This document shows, in pieces, positions 16,299 through 23,341 of a stretch of 33,361 nt of DNA. Where the stretch lies: positions 1 to 33,361 of the forward strand of contig DATIXH010000224.1 of NCBI GenBank assembly GCA_035518775.1, read 5' to 3'. The notes beneath the pieces are model-generated. The model made no database searches. It was not told the origin of the DNA and worked only from the letters and a program-made list of their open reading frames with translations. Numbering within the stretch: position 1 is the first letter of the stretch; each line of letters opens with the position of its first letter. A program made the translations under genes and the position numbers. This stretch comes from JBGPEQ01 sp035518775 (GTDB lineage Bacteria > Pseudomonadota > Alphaproteobacteria > Dongiales > Dongiaceae).

Positions 16299-17687
16299 AT
16301 GACGAGTCCGCGTCCCGCCGATTCCCGCGCGTCGCTTCCGTCCGTCGATCGCGTCTTGCGCATACCCGAGGTGGCGATGTTGGCGGATCGCCATGGCAGA
16401 CAGCTCGTCGTCGCCGCCGTCCGCGATATCCTGGGTGAGCTGCGCGCTGCCAACGCCGGCACTGGGGACGAGGAGATCGCGACCCGCTGTCGTGCGAGGG
16501 TCGAGGGGCAGCTGCGGCCGTCGCAGCGCCGCGTCTTCAATCTGACCGGCACGGTGTTGCACACCAATCTCGGCCGGTCACCGCTGCCGGAGGAGGCCGT
16601 GCAGGCGACGGCGGATGCGCTGCGCGATCCCACCAACCTCGAATTCGATCTGGAGACGGGCGACCGCGGCGACCGCACCGATCATGTGCGCGGCTGGCTG
16701 AAACGGCTGACGGGCGCCGAGGCGGCGACCGTCGTCAACAACAATGCCGCCGCCGTGTTTCTCGTCCTCAACACGCTGGCGGCGCGGCGCGAGGTGCCGG
16801 TGTCGCGCGGCGAGCTGATCGAGATCGGCGGCGCCTTCCGCATGCCCGACATCATGGCGCGCGCCGGTTGCAAGCTGGTCGAGGTCGGCACGACCAACCG
16901 CACCCACCTCGCCGATTTCGCCGCCGCCATCGGCCCGCGCACAGCGATGGTGATGAAGGTGCATCCTTCGAACTATGCGATCGAGGGCTTCACGGCGGCG
17001 GTGAGCGACGCTCAACTGGCCGAGCTCGCCCACCGGCACGATCTGCCGTTCGCCGTCGATCTCGGCAGCGGCACCCTGGTCGATCTCGCCGCCTACGGCC
17101 TGCCGCATGAGCCCACGCCGATGGAGGCGCTCAGGGCCGGCGCCGACCTCGTGACCTTCAGCGGCGACAAGCTGCTGGGCGGGCCGCAGGCCGGCGTCAT
17201 CGTCGGACGCGCCGAACTCGTCCGCAAGCTCGACCGCAATCCGCTGAAGCGCGCGCTCCGCCTCGACAAGGGCCGGCTTGCGGCGCTGGAAGCGGTGCTG
17301 CGGCTCTATGCCGATCCCGATCGCCTGTCGACACGGCTGCCGGCGCTACGCCTGCTGACGCGGCCGAGCGCGACGATCGAAGCCTTGGGACGCCGGCTGC
17401 TCTCCGTCGTCGGCCCAGCCCTGGCCGACGTTGCCGAGGCGGGCCTGCAGCCCTGCAAGAGCCAGATCGGCAGCGGCTCGTTGCCGATCGACCGGCTGGA
17501 GAGCTGGAGCCTCGTGCTGGCGCCGAAGCGCGCGGGCGGGGCAGCGCTCGCGCGACTGGCAGCGGCCTTCCGCGCCTTGCCCATTCCCGTGATCGGCCGG
17601 ATCGAAGATGGGGCCCTCCGCTTCGACCTGCGCTGCCTGGAGGACGAGGACACCTTCATCGGTCAGCTGCCGGAACTGAGATTGTAG
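16299..17687 (+). CDS. selA: L-seryl-tRNA(Sec) selenium transferase
   Basis: 462 residues from ATG 16299; a TTG one codon upstream is possible and there is no strong Shine-Dalgarno. It is a fold-type I PLP enzyme that converts seryl-tRNA(Sec) to selenocysteinyl-tRNA(Sec) with selenophosphate. Conserved segments are RRVFNLTGTVLHTNLGR (near 78-94), VVNNNAAAVFL (near 146-155), KVHPSNYAIEGF and VDLGSGTLVDL, with the PLP lysine in FSGDKLLGGPQAG (Lys291). Length matches E. coli SelA. It precedes the Sel1-repeat gene by 6 bases and forms an operon with it and selB. Confidence 0.96.
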   Translation: MTSPRPADSRASLPSVDRVLRIPEVAMLADRHGRQLVVAAVRDILGELRAANAGTGDEEIATRCRARVEGQLRPSQRRVFNLTGTVLHTNLGRSPLPEEAVQATADALRDPTNLEFDLETGDRGDRTDHVRGWLKRLTGAEAATVVNNNAAAVFLVLNTLAARREVPVSRGELIEIGGAFRMPDIMARAGCKLVEVGTTNRTHLADFAAAIGPRTAMVMKVHPSNYAIEGFTAAVSDAQLAELAHRHDLPFAVDLGSGTLVDLAAYGLPHEPTPMEALRAGADLVTFSGDKLLGGPQAGVIVGRAELVRKLDRNPLKRALRLDKGRLAALEAVLRLYADPDRLSTRLPALRLLTRPSATIEALGRRLLSVVGPALADVAEAGLQPCKSQIGSGSLPIDRLESWSLVLAPKRAGGAALARLAAAFRALPIPVIGRIEDGALRFDLRCLEDEDTFIGQLPELRL

Positions 17688-17693
17688 GCGGCC

Positions 17694-18476
17694 ATGGGTC
17701 TTCTCGATCGCCTCATCCGGCGAAAGGACGAGCGCTCCGGGGACGAGCCGACGATGGCGCGCGCACGGCAGGCGTTCGACGGCAAGGACTACGCCACGGC
17801 GCTCGCCCTCTGGCACGATCTGGCGGACCGCGGAGTCGCGCGGGCGCAGAGCAACTTGGCCGGACTCTATAGCTACGGTTGGGGCGTGCCGCGGGACGAT
17901 GCCCTCGCCGCCGCGTGGTTCCGACGGGCGGCCGAAGCCGGTGATCCGATTGCGCAGCAGAACCTGGCGCTCCTGTACTACGAGGGGCGCGGCACCGACG
18001 GCGATCTCGCGGAAGCGGCGCGCTGGTATACAAAGGCCGCCGAGGCCGGGTTGGCCGATTCTCAGAATATGCTGAGTTGGATGTATCTGGAGGGCGTCGG
18101 GGTTGCGCGCGACTATGCCGTTGCCAGGCGCTGGGCCGAGGCGGCGGCGGCGCAGGGCAATGCCTCCGCGCAGTGCCGGCTCGGGCAGATGCATCACAAC
18201 GCCTGGGGCACGGCGCGCGACCCCGCCGAGGCCGCGCGCTGGTTCGAATTGGCCGCGGCGCTGGGCGATGCAGAGGCGCAGATGATGCTGGGCGCCGCCT
18301 TCCATCTCGGCCTTGGGATCGCCAAGGATCAGGCGCAAGCCTATCGCTGGCTTGCGTTGGCCACGGCTCGCGGCAACGAACTGGCCGCAGGGTTCCTGCA
18401 TCGAGTCGAAGCCGTCATGACGGCCGAGGAGCGAGCGAGGGCGGAGGGCATGCTGGCGCCCGGCGGGGCGTCATGA
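17694..18476 (+). CDS. Sel1-repeat (TPR-like) protein between selA and selB
   Basis: 260 residues. Residues 45-245 hold about five to six Sel1-like repeats of 36 residues, seen as AQSNLAGLYSYGWGVPRDDA, AQQNLALLYYEGRGTDGD, SQNMLSWMYLEGVGVARD, AQCRLGQMHHNAWGTARD and AQMMLGAAFHLGLGIAKDQ. There is no signal peptide, so it is probably cytoplasmic. Sel1 here is a repeat name and has nothing to do with selenium. Such solenoids act as protein-protein scaffolds. Its position, with the stop overlapping the selB start (ATGA at 18473-18476), suggests coupled translation and perhaps a role in Sec synthesis or formate dehydrogenase assembly, which is inference. Confidence 0.9.
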   Translation: MGLLDRLIRRKDERSGDEPTMARARQAFDGKDYATALALWHDLADRGVARAQSNLAGLYSYGWGVPRDDALAAAWFRRAAEAGDPIAQQNLALLYYEGRGTDGDLAEAARWYTKAAEAGLADSQNMLSWMYLEGVGVARDYAVARRWAEAAAAQGNASAQCRLGQMHHNAWGTARDPAEAARWFELAAALGDAEAQMMLGAAFHLGLGIAKDQAQAYRWLALATARGNELAAGFLHRVEAVMTAEERARAEGMLAPGGAS

Positions 18477-20404
18477 TCATCGGCACCGCCGGACATATCG
18501 ATCACGGCAAGACTGCACTCGTGCGCGCGCTCACCGGCGTCGACGCCGACCGCCTGCCGGAAGAGAAGGCGCGCGGCATCACCATCGACATCGGCTTCGC
18601 CTACCGGCCCGTAGCGGGCGGCGAGACTCTCGGCTTCGTCGACGTGCCCGGCCATGAACGGTTCGTGCACAACATGCTGGCGGGCGCGGTCGGCATCGAC
18701 TTCGTCCTGCTGGTCATCGCCGCCGACGACGGACCGATGCCGCAGACCCGCGAGCATCTGCAGATCCTCGATCTTCTGGGCCTGCGTCACGGCATCGTCG
18801 CGCTCACGAAGGCCGATCTCGTCGGCCCGGACCGGCTGGCGGAGGTGACGGCCCAAATCCGCGCCCTGCTGGCAGGAACGGGCCTCGCCGCCGCCGAGAT
18901 CATGTCGGTCTCGTCCGTGACCGGGGCCGGCATCGCCACGCTGGAGGCGCGGCTGCTGGCCGCCGCTGCTGCTCTGCCATCGCGCCCCGTCGCCGGACGT
19001 TTTCGTCTCGCCGTCGACCGCAGCTTCACGCTGCCGGGCGTGGGCACGGTCGTCACGGGTACAGTGTTCGCGGGCCAGGTGGCGATCGGCGACCGCCTGC
19101 TGCTGTCCCCATCGGGGATCGAAGCGCGCGTGCGCGGGATTCATGCGCAAAACCGTGAGGCTGAGCGCGGCCGCGCCGGACAGCGCTGCGCGATCAACGT
19201 CGCCGGTCCTCAGATCGAGAAGGGGAGCATTCAGCGCGGTGACTGGCTCGTCGATCCGGCCGCGCATGCGCCGACCGACCGGATCGATGCCCGGCTCCGG
19301 CTCCTAGCGACGGAAGCCCGTCCTCTTCGCCACTGGACGCCCGTGCACCTTCATCTCGGCGCTGCCCATGTACCGGCCCGCGTGGCGTTGCTCGACGCGG
19401 ATGCGCTCGCTCCCGGTCAAACCGCGCTCGTGCAGATCGTGACCGATCGCCCGATCGGCGCCCTGCGCGGCGACCGGCTCATCCTGCGCGACCAGTCGGC
19501 CCAGCGCACGATCGGCGGCGGCTTCACGCTCGACCCTTGGCCGCCGGCGCGCGGCCGGCGCCGGCCGCCGCGTCTTGCCACATTGCGGGCTCTCGAACAG
19601 CCGAACGCTGTTGCAGCGCTCCGCGACCTGATCGCCGGCGACCCCGGCTGGGTCGATCTGTCGCGCTTCGCACAGATGTGGAACCTCACGGCGGCCGAGA
19701 CCGCGGAGGCCTGGCAGCAGGCCGGCCTGACGACGGTGGCGGCGGTGGATCAGGAATTCGGGTTTTCACCCGCCCGTTGCGACAGCGTCTGCCGCGCCGT
19801 CCTTCAGACGCTCGCCGAGCACCACGCCAAGTCGCAGGAGAGCGCAGGACTCGAAGCGGAGCGACTCCGCCTGGCCACCGCGATACGGATGCCGCCCGCC
19901 GTGTTTTCCGCCGTGCTCGCCAGGCTGTTGCGGGACAAGGCCGTGGAGGCGGATGGACCGTGGCTCCGCCTGCCGGGCCATGCCGTGAAGCTGACCACCG
20001 CAGACGAGCGGATCTGGTCCCGCATCAAGCCGATCATGCTGCGCGAGAAGTTCCAGCCGCCACGCGTGCGCGATTTCGCGCAAGCCTTGGCGGTCCCGGA
20101 GGAAGACGTGCGGCAACTGCTCCGCCGCCTGGCGAAGATGGGGCAGGTGATCCAGGTCGCGCATGACCATTTCTACCTGCGTGCGACCGTCGTGGAGATG
20201 ATCGGCATCGTCGATCGCCTTGCTGACGGCGGCGCGCCGGAGGCGCTGACGGCGGCGGCGTTTCGCGACAAGATCGGCTCGGGCCGCAAGGTCGCAATCC
20301 AGATCCTGGAGTTCTTCGACCGGGCAGGCGTGACGGTGCGTCACGGCGATGCCCGGACGGTGAGCCGGGACAAGGTCAATCGCTTTGGTGCGCTCGGATC
20401 GTGA
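18473..20404 (+). CDS. selB: Selenocysteine-specific elongation factor SelB
   Basis: 643 residues from ATG 18473; the frame is open further upstream only as a shadow of the Sel1 gene. Residues 1-170 are an EF-Tu-like GTPase: GHIDHGKT (7-14), DVPGHERF (57-64) and TKAD (112-115). Beta-barrel domains follow (RFRLAVDRSFTLPGVGTVVTG), and the C-terminal third holds the winged-helix repeats that bind the SECIS hairpin (ending EFFDRAGVTVRHGDART). It delivers Sec-tRNA to the UGA of fdhA. tRNA-Sec follows 26 bases downstream of its stop. Confidence 0.96.
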   Translation: MIIGTAGHIDHGKTALVRALTGVDADRLPEEKARGITIDIGFAYRPVAGGETLGFVDVPGHERFVHNMLAGAVGIDFVLLVIAADDGPMPQTREHLQILDLLGLRHGIVALTKADLVGPDRLAEVTAQIRALLAGTGLAAAEIMSVSSVTGAGIATLEARLLAAAAALPSRPVAGRFRLAVDRSFTLPGVGTVVTGTVFAGQVAIGDRLLLSPSGIEARVRGIHAQNREAERGRAGQRCAINVAGPQIEKGSIQRGDWLVDPAAHAPTDRIDARLRLLATEARPLRHWTPVHLHLGAAHVPARVALLDADALAPGQTALVQIVTDRPIGALRGDRLILRDQSAQRTIGGGFTLDPWPPARGRRRPPRLATLRALEQPNAVAALRDLIAGDPGWVDLSRFAQMWNLTAAETAEAWQQAGLTTVAAVDQEFGFSPARCDSVCRAVLQTLAEHHAKSQESAGLEAERLRLATAIRMPPAVFSAVLARLLRDKAVEADGPWLRLPGHAVKLTTADERIWSRIKPIMLREKFQPPRVRDFAQALAVPEEDVRQLLRRLAKMGQVIQVAHDHFYLRATVVEMIGIVDRLADGGAPEALTAAAFRDKIGSGRKVAIQILEFFDRAGVTVRHGDARTVSRDKVNRFGALGS

Positions 20405-20430
20405 TGTGCGCTAGCATTCGCCCCGATATC

Positions 20431-20526
20431 GGAAGAGACTCGTCCCTGGTGGGGCGGCCGGACTTCAAATCCGGTAAGGGCCGTCAGCCGGTCCTTGGTG
20501 GGTTCGACTCCCACTCTCTTCCGCCA
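20431..20526 (+). tRNA. selC: tRNA-Sec (anticodon UCA)
   Basis: A 96-base tRNA including encoded CCA. The acceptor stem is 8 bp (GGAAGAGA at 20431-20438 with TCTCTTCC at 20515-20522), the bacterial tRNA-Sec length. The anticodon arm is CCGGA-CTTCAAA-TCCGG with TCA at 20465-20467. A long variable arm covers about 20475-20497, and the T loop is GGTTCGACTCC. G20523 is the discriminator base and CCA is 20524-20526. The long variable arm and TCA anticodon exclude a normal elongator tRNA. Confidence 0.95.
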
Positions 20527-20552
20527 CCGCCTCTGACGACCCGCGGCATCCC

Positions 20553-21020
20553 ATGACGGTACGCGACTTCCTGGACGAGTTGCGTACGGCCGCTGAAGAG
20601 AAGGAGCGACGGGAGTCCGATTACCGGCGCGAGAGCCGCCGCCTCCTGGAGAGCCTCGAGGTCGAGCGCACGCGCGCCTATCGGCGTTACAATCTGTTGA
20701 AGGACATGGCGGAGGCGGCGGCCGGGCATGCCGAGCCGCAGGCCGCGATCGAGGCGCAGCTGGCGGTGGCGATCGCGGAGTCCGGGTGGAGCGAGGCTCG
20801 ATCCGGGTACGCAGAATTGCGAGAGCGGCTGAGTTCCGTTGCTGCCCTGGTGCATGAGCGCCTGCATCCGTCCGCGGGAGAGGCGCCAGCGCCGGCTGCC
20901 TCCGGCGTTCCAGATGCCGTCACCCGATTCGAGGGGTGGTATCGCGACCGTTTCGGCCAGGACTTCCTCGATCTTCTCGGCCGGCCGGCGTCGTCGTTCC
21001 AGCCCCTGGTGGATTTCTGA
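20553..21020 (+). CDS. Uncharacterised coiled-coil protein next to tRNA-Sec
   Basis: 155 residues from ATG 20553, 26 bases after the tRNA CCA, with no clear Shine-Dalgarno. Residues 1-100 are strongly helical and charged (EEKERRESDYRRESRRLLES; later RSGYAELRERLSS), suggesting a coiled coil. A Pro/Ala linker (about 107-117) follows, then a short C-terminal domain with RFEGWYRDRFGQDFLDLLG. No signal peptide, membrane helix or Cys. I do not recognise the family. Its stop is almost joined to the next gene, and both precede the TusA-like gene, so the three probably form a unit. Confidence 0.75.
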   Translation: MTVRDFLDELRTAAEEKERRESDYRRESRRLLESLEVERTRAYRRYNLLKDMAEAAAGHAEPQAAIEAQLAVAIAESGWSEARSGYAELRERLSSVAALVHERLHPSAGEAPAPAASGVPDAVTRFEGWYRDRFGQDFLDLLGRPASSFQPLVDF

Positions 21021-21022
21021 GC

Positions 21023-21394
21023 GTGGGGACCGATTTCGATCGCTGGTTCGGGTCGCAGTTCGCGGCGTCTGGTCCGTTCACGGCGCTGATCATTCTCGTG
21101 CGGATCGACAGCACCACCATCTGGCCGCTGGGGTCGTCCTATGCGACGGTGATCGGCAACGAGATGCGGTGGGCGGACATGCGCCGCCTGCTCGATGGCT
21201 CGAAACTTCCTTGGAGCGGCGCCGCGATCTTTCCGGTGCTCTCGACGGCGGGCGGTCCGCTGAGCGATGCGGAGGCGCGGCGGCGCCTGGCCGAGGTTCA
21301 AGAGCGCGTGATCGCCGATCACGCCGCCATCGACGAGGGCGTCTTCTTCGATCGCCTGGGCCGAATGATCCGGCTCGAGGCGATCGCGCCCTGA
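21023..21394 (+). CDS. Uncharacterised protein in tRNA-Sec/tusA unit
   Basis: 123 residues starting at GTG 21023, two bases after the preceding stop; a longer in-frame ORF (ATG 20936) overlaps that gene and its N-terminal part is Pro/Arg-rich, so the GTG is preferred. The sequence (WFGSQFAASGPFTALIILVRID, WADMRRLLDGSKLPWSGA, then a helical HAAIDEGVFFDRLGRMI) looks like a compact alpha/beta cytosolic protein without Cys. Family not recognised. Translational coupling with the previous gene and the 15-base gap to tusA imply a shared transcript. Confidence 0.72.
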   Translation: MGTDFDRWFGSQFAASGPFTALIILVRIDSTTIWPLGSSYATVIGNEMRWADMRRLLDGSKLPWSGAAIFPVLSTAGGPLSDAEARRRLAEVQERVIADHAAIDEGVFFDRLGRMIRLEAIAP

Positions 21395-21409
21395 CGGCTG
21401 CGGCCCGCC

Positions 21410-21643
21410 ATGTCGCGGACCCTGGACGTCAAGGGATTGCATTGCCCCGAGCCCGTCCTGCGTACGCAACGGGTCATGCGCGAGTTGCCCGCAGGCGAGA
21501 CCCTGACTGTCCTGGCGACCGATCCGGCGGCCGTCATGGATTTTCCATACTACTGTCACCAGGCCGGCCTGGAGCTTGTCTCTGTCACCAAAGAGCCGGG
21601 CCTTCTCATCTTCGAGATCCGCAAGCCGCCGTCCGCCCGCTGA
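21410..21643 (+). CDS. TusA/SirA-family sulfur-carrier protein
   Basis: 77 residues, the usual TusA length. The N-terminal motif LDVKGLHCPEPVLRTQRV contains the CPxP signature; Cys12 is the persulfide-carrying residue. The strand-helix order and LTVLATDPAAVMDFPYYCHQAG (second Cys near residue 49) also fit the family. TusA proteins relay sulfane sulfur to tRNA thiolation, molybdenum cofactor enzymes or, with DsrE, to oxidation pathways; TusA/YedF-like genes have also been reported to co-occur with selenium genes. Here it follows tRNA-Sec and two unknown ORFs. Whether it serves sulfur, selenium or formate dehydrogenase maturation cannot be decided from sequence. Confidence 0.9.
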   Translation: MSRTLDVKGLHCPEPVLRTQRVMRELPAGETLTVLATDPAAVMDFPYYCHQAGLELVSVTKEPGLLIFEIRKPPSAR

Positions 21644-21684
21644 CGCCGGCGTGGCGCTGATGTTGCAGAACACCGGAGGGAAGT

Positions 21685-21761
21685 GCGGCGCGCTGTGCGG
21701 GGTGGGGATCCGCCGGGGTGAGCGACCAGTGCGGGGAGGATCGCTCTGTCGAGCGCGCCGC
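21685..21761. repeat. Long-loop inverted repeat with inner stems
   Basis: GCGGCGCGCT (21685-21694) and AGCGCGCCGC (21752-21761) are perfectly complementary across a 57-base spacer. Inside are GAGCGA (21720-21725) with TCGCTC (21741-21746), and GCGG with CCGC near 21697-21714, so the transcript could fold into a branched structure. It lies in the 206-base gap between tusA and the end of the response regulator gene, with AAAAAA following on the plus strand, so it is not a normal terminator in either direction. It could be chance in GC-rich DNA. Confidence 0.35.
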
Positions 21762-21849
21762 GAAAAAATGAACAGCATCCGGCGTCGTATGTTCCTTACG
21801 TCGCCACTTTTTTTGGCGGTATGGCGATGTGTCGCGGCAGCCGAGACTT

Positions 21850-22251
21850 TCAGCGCCCGCTTTCCCGGTCTGCCAGGTCGAGGCACTCCTGGATGAGCGC
21901 CAGCAGTTCACGCGGCCGGAATGGCTTGCCGATCGTGCGCGTCGCACCAAGGGTGCTGCTCATGCGCAGGAAATCGGGGTCGAGCCGGCCGCCCTCACCG
22001 CCGACGCTGCCGGTCATCGAGATGATCGGTATGCCTGCGGACAGCTGGCGGATCTCCCGCACCGTCTCCAGCCCCTCCTTGTGTGGCATGAACACGTCGC
22101 ACAAGACGAGATCGAACGGCTGACGGTGGAATTGCCGGAGGCCGTCCTCCCCATCGATGGCAAGGACGGTCTCATGCCCATCGGAAGCGAGGATCGCCCG
22201 CACGGTGCCGCGGATCAGCTCGTCATCGTCGATTACGAGAATACGGGCCAT
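21850..22251 (-). CDS. Single-domain response regulator (receiver only)
   Basis: 133 residues from ATG 22251, preceded by GGTGGGGA; an in-frame extension to 22374 is Arg/Pro-rich and has no start signal. It is a CheY-like receiver: acidic pocket VIDDDE (7-11), phosphoacceptor Asp52 in VLCDVFMP, Thr80 in ISMTGS and Lys109 in GKPF. There is no output domain, so it would work as a stand-alone phosphorelay or binding protein. No histidine kinase is adjacent, so it is an orphan here. It is divergent from the secreted protein gene. Confidence 0.92.
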   Translation of the reverse strand: MARILVIDDDELIRGTVRAILASDGHETVLAIDGEDGLRQFHRQPFDLVLCDVFMPHKEGLETVREIRQLSAGIPIISMTGSVGGEGGRLDPDFLRMSSTLGATRTIGKPFRPRELLALIQECLDLADRESGR

Positions 22252-22293
22252 CTCGGTCCCCACCAGGAAACCGCTCAACCAGCCCCTCGGAAT

Positions 22294-22309
22294 GCCAACA
22301 CCCGTTGGC
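22294..22309. promoter_or_regulatory. Inverted repeat in the divergent region of the response regulator
   Basis: GCCAAC (22294-22299), loop ACCC, GTTGGC (22304-22309) forms a perfect 6-bp hairpin or dyad 43 bases upstream of the response regulator start and about 107 bases before the secreted-protein start. It could be an operator or RNA hairpin. Evidence is symmetry only. Confidence 0.3.
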
Positions 22310-22415
22310 CCAGAATTGTTCCCCGGCAGCCGAGATGGCGCCGCGCGCTTGCTGCGGCGCGCCGGCCACGGCAAGCTCCGATCACTATCGCTTCATTACC
22401 GGGAGACCAAAGTCC

Positions 22416-22886
22416 ATGCGGACCCGCTATGCCAGTCTCATTTGTTCTTGTTTGTTTCTGCTCGCGGCTTCACCGGCGGCGGCCCAGGACGTCTTTGCAG
22501 GCAGCTGGCAAGTGACCGACGCGCAGCCGGCGCCCTGGGTGGACGGCTCGGCACAGAACCAACCGGATATCGAGGACGCCATTCGGCACGGCAGGTTCAC
22601 CTTCACGAAGAACAGCGTCGATGGACCGGCGCCGTTCAATTGCAAGAAGGTGCAGTACACGCTGAGCGAGGTTGGACCGGATTACCTGTTCGAGGGCGGG
22701 CTGACCGATCCGGCGAAGCAGGCGGCGGCCCTCGGCTTCAAGAGCGACAAGATTGTCAGCCTCAACATGGGTTGCGTCAGCAACGACGCCGACATCGAGA
22801 TGGATTTCGACCTGATCGATCACGATACTGCGGTATTCGCGCTCAACAACGTGATCTACAAGATGGTGCGTGCGCCCGCGCCATAG
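22416..22886 (+). CDS. Secreted protein of unknown function
   Basis: 156 residues from ATG 22416 with GGGAGA upstream. Residues 1-24 are a signal peptide (LICSCLFLLAASPAAAQ, cleavage near AAA-QD). The mature part starts FAGSWQVTDAQPAPW and ends in a beta-rich stretch (ADIEMDFDLIDHDTAVFALNN); two mature Cys (in FNCKK and MGCVS) may pair. It looks like a small periplasmic beta-barrel or lipocalin-like domain, but I recognise no family. The longer ORF from 22305 lacks a start signal. Confidence 0.75.
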   Translation: MRTRYASLICSCLFLLAASPAAAQDVFAGSWQVTDAQPAPWVDGSAQNQPDIEDAIRHGRFTFTKNSVDGPAPFNCKKVQYTLSEVGPDYLFEGGLTDPAKQAAALGFKSDKIVSLNMGCVSNDADIEMDFDLIDHDTAVFALNNVIYKMVRAPAP

Positions 22887-22935
22887 GGGCTAATTCCGCG
22901 CCAGAGCGGCCGCCGGAAGCATTCTCTTAACCACA

Positions 22936-23001
22936 AAGGCTAACTCGATTCTAAGGATAATCGACGATTATCCACGGCGAATTCAGCGGGTTGTTAGCCT
23001 T
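22936..23001. repeat. Nested inverted repeats in a 139-base intergenic region
   Basis: The centre is a 19-base palindrome, GGATAATCG-A-CGATTATCC (22955-22973). It is enclosed by a second pair, AAGGCTAAC (22936-22944) and GTTAGCCTT (22993-23001). The two have nearly the same centre (22964 and 22968.5). The palindrome is AT-rich against the GC-rich background. It may be an operator, or an RNA structure upstream of the small gene at 23026. Confidence 0.5.
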
Positions 23002-23025
23002 AACGCTTCGCATCGGAGCCGCGAC

Positions 23026-23316
23026 ATGCCCTACAAGAATCGAGAGATGGACTATCATCTCACGCCGATCGGCTGGACGACGAACGAAATCGCGGCGTCC
23101 TACACGGTCGAGACCTGGCGCCTCAGCAACTATCGGGAGTTCGCCTGGTCCAAAGAGCAGAAGGCATGGCGTCGCGTCTGGCACAACATGGCGTGGTCGG
23201 AGACGGAAAGAGAGCGATTCCGGGCATTGTTCCCGCTGCCCGTCCAACTCGATTCAAGCGCGGACCAGGCTCCGGAGCCCGCGACGATCGAAGACCTCGA
23301 GCGCAAATCGGCGTAG
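23026..23316 (+). CDS. Small soluble protein of unknown function
   Basis: 96 residues from ATG 23026; GGAG lies 11-14 bases upstream (in ATCGGAGCCGCGAC). It is rich in Trp and charged residues (GWTTNEIAASYTVETWRLSNY, WSKEQKAWRRVWHNMAWSETERERFR), with a Pro/Glu tail. No signal peptide, membrane helix or Cys. Family not recognised. It is the only gene after the nested inverted repeats, so it may be controlled by them. It converges with the FAH-family gene, with 25 bases between stops. Confidence 0.65.
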   Translation: MPYKNREMDYHLTPIGWTTNEIAASYTVETWRLSNYREFAWSKEQKAWRRVWHNMAWSETERERFRALFPLPVQLDSSADQAPEPATIEDLERKSA

Positions 23317-23341
23317 CGGCGCGCGGGCCTTTCGGCTGGTC

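Noticed and set aside
17694..18476. Sel1-repeat protein taken as a selenium gene by name
   Set aside because: Sel1 repeats are a TPR-like motif named after a C. elegans gene and have no inherent link to selenium; only its position suggests involvement.
21769..21896. Short ORF with a hydrophobic N-terminus
   Set aside because: Runs antisense into the response regulator gene and has no Shine-Dalgarno; insufficient to call a gene.
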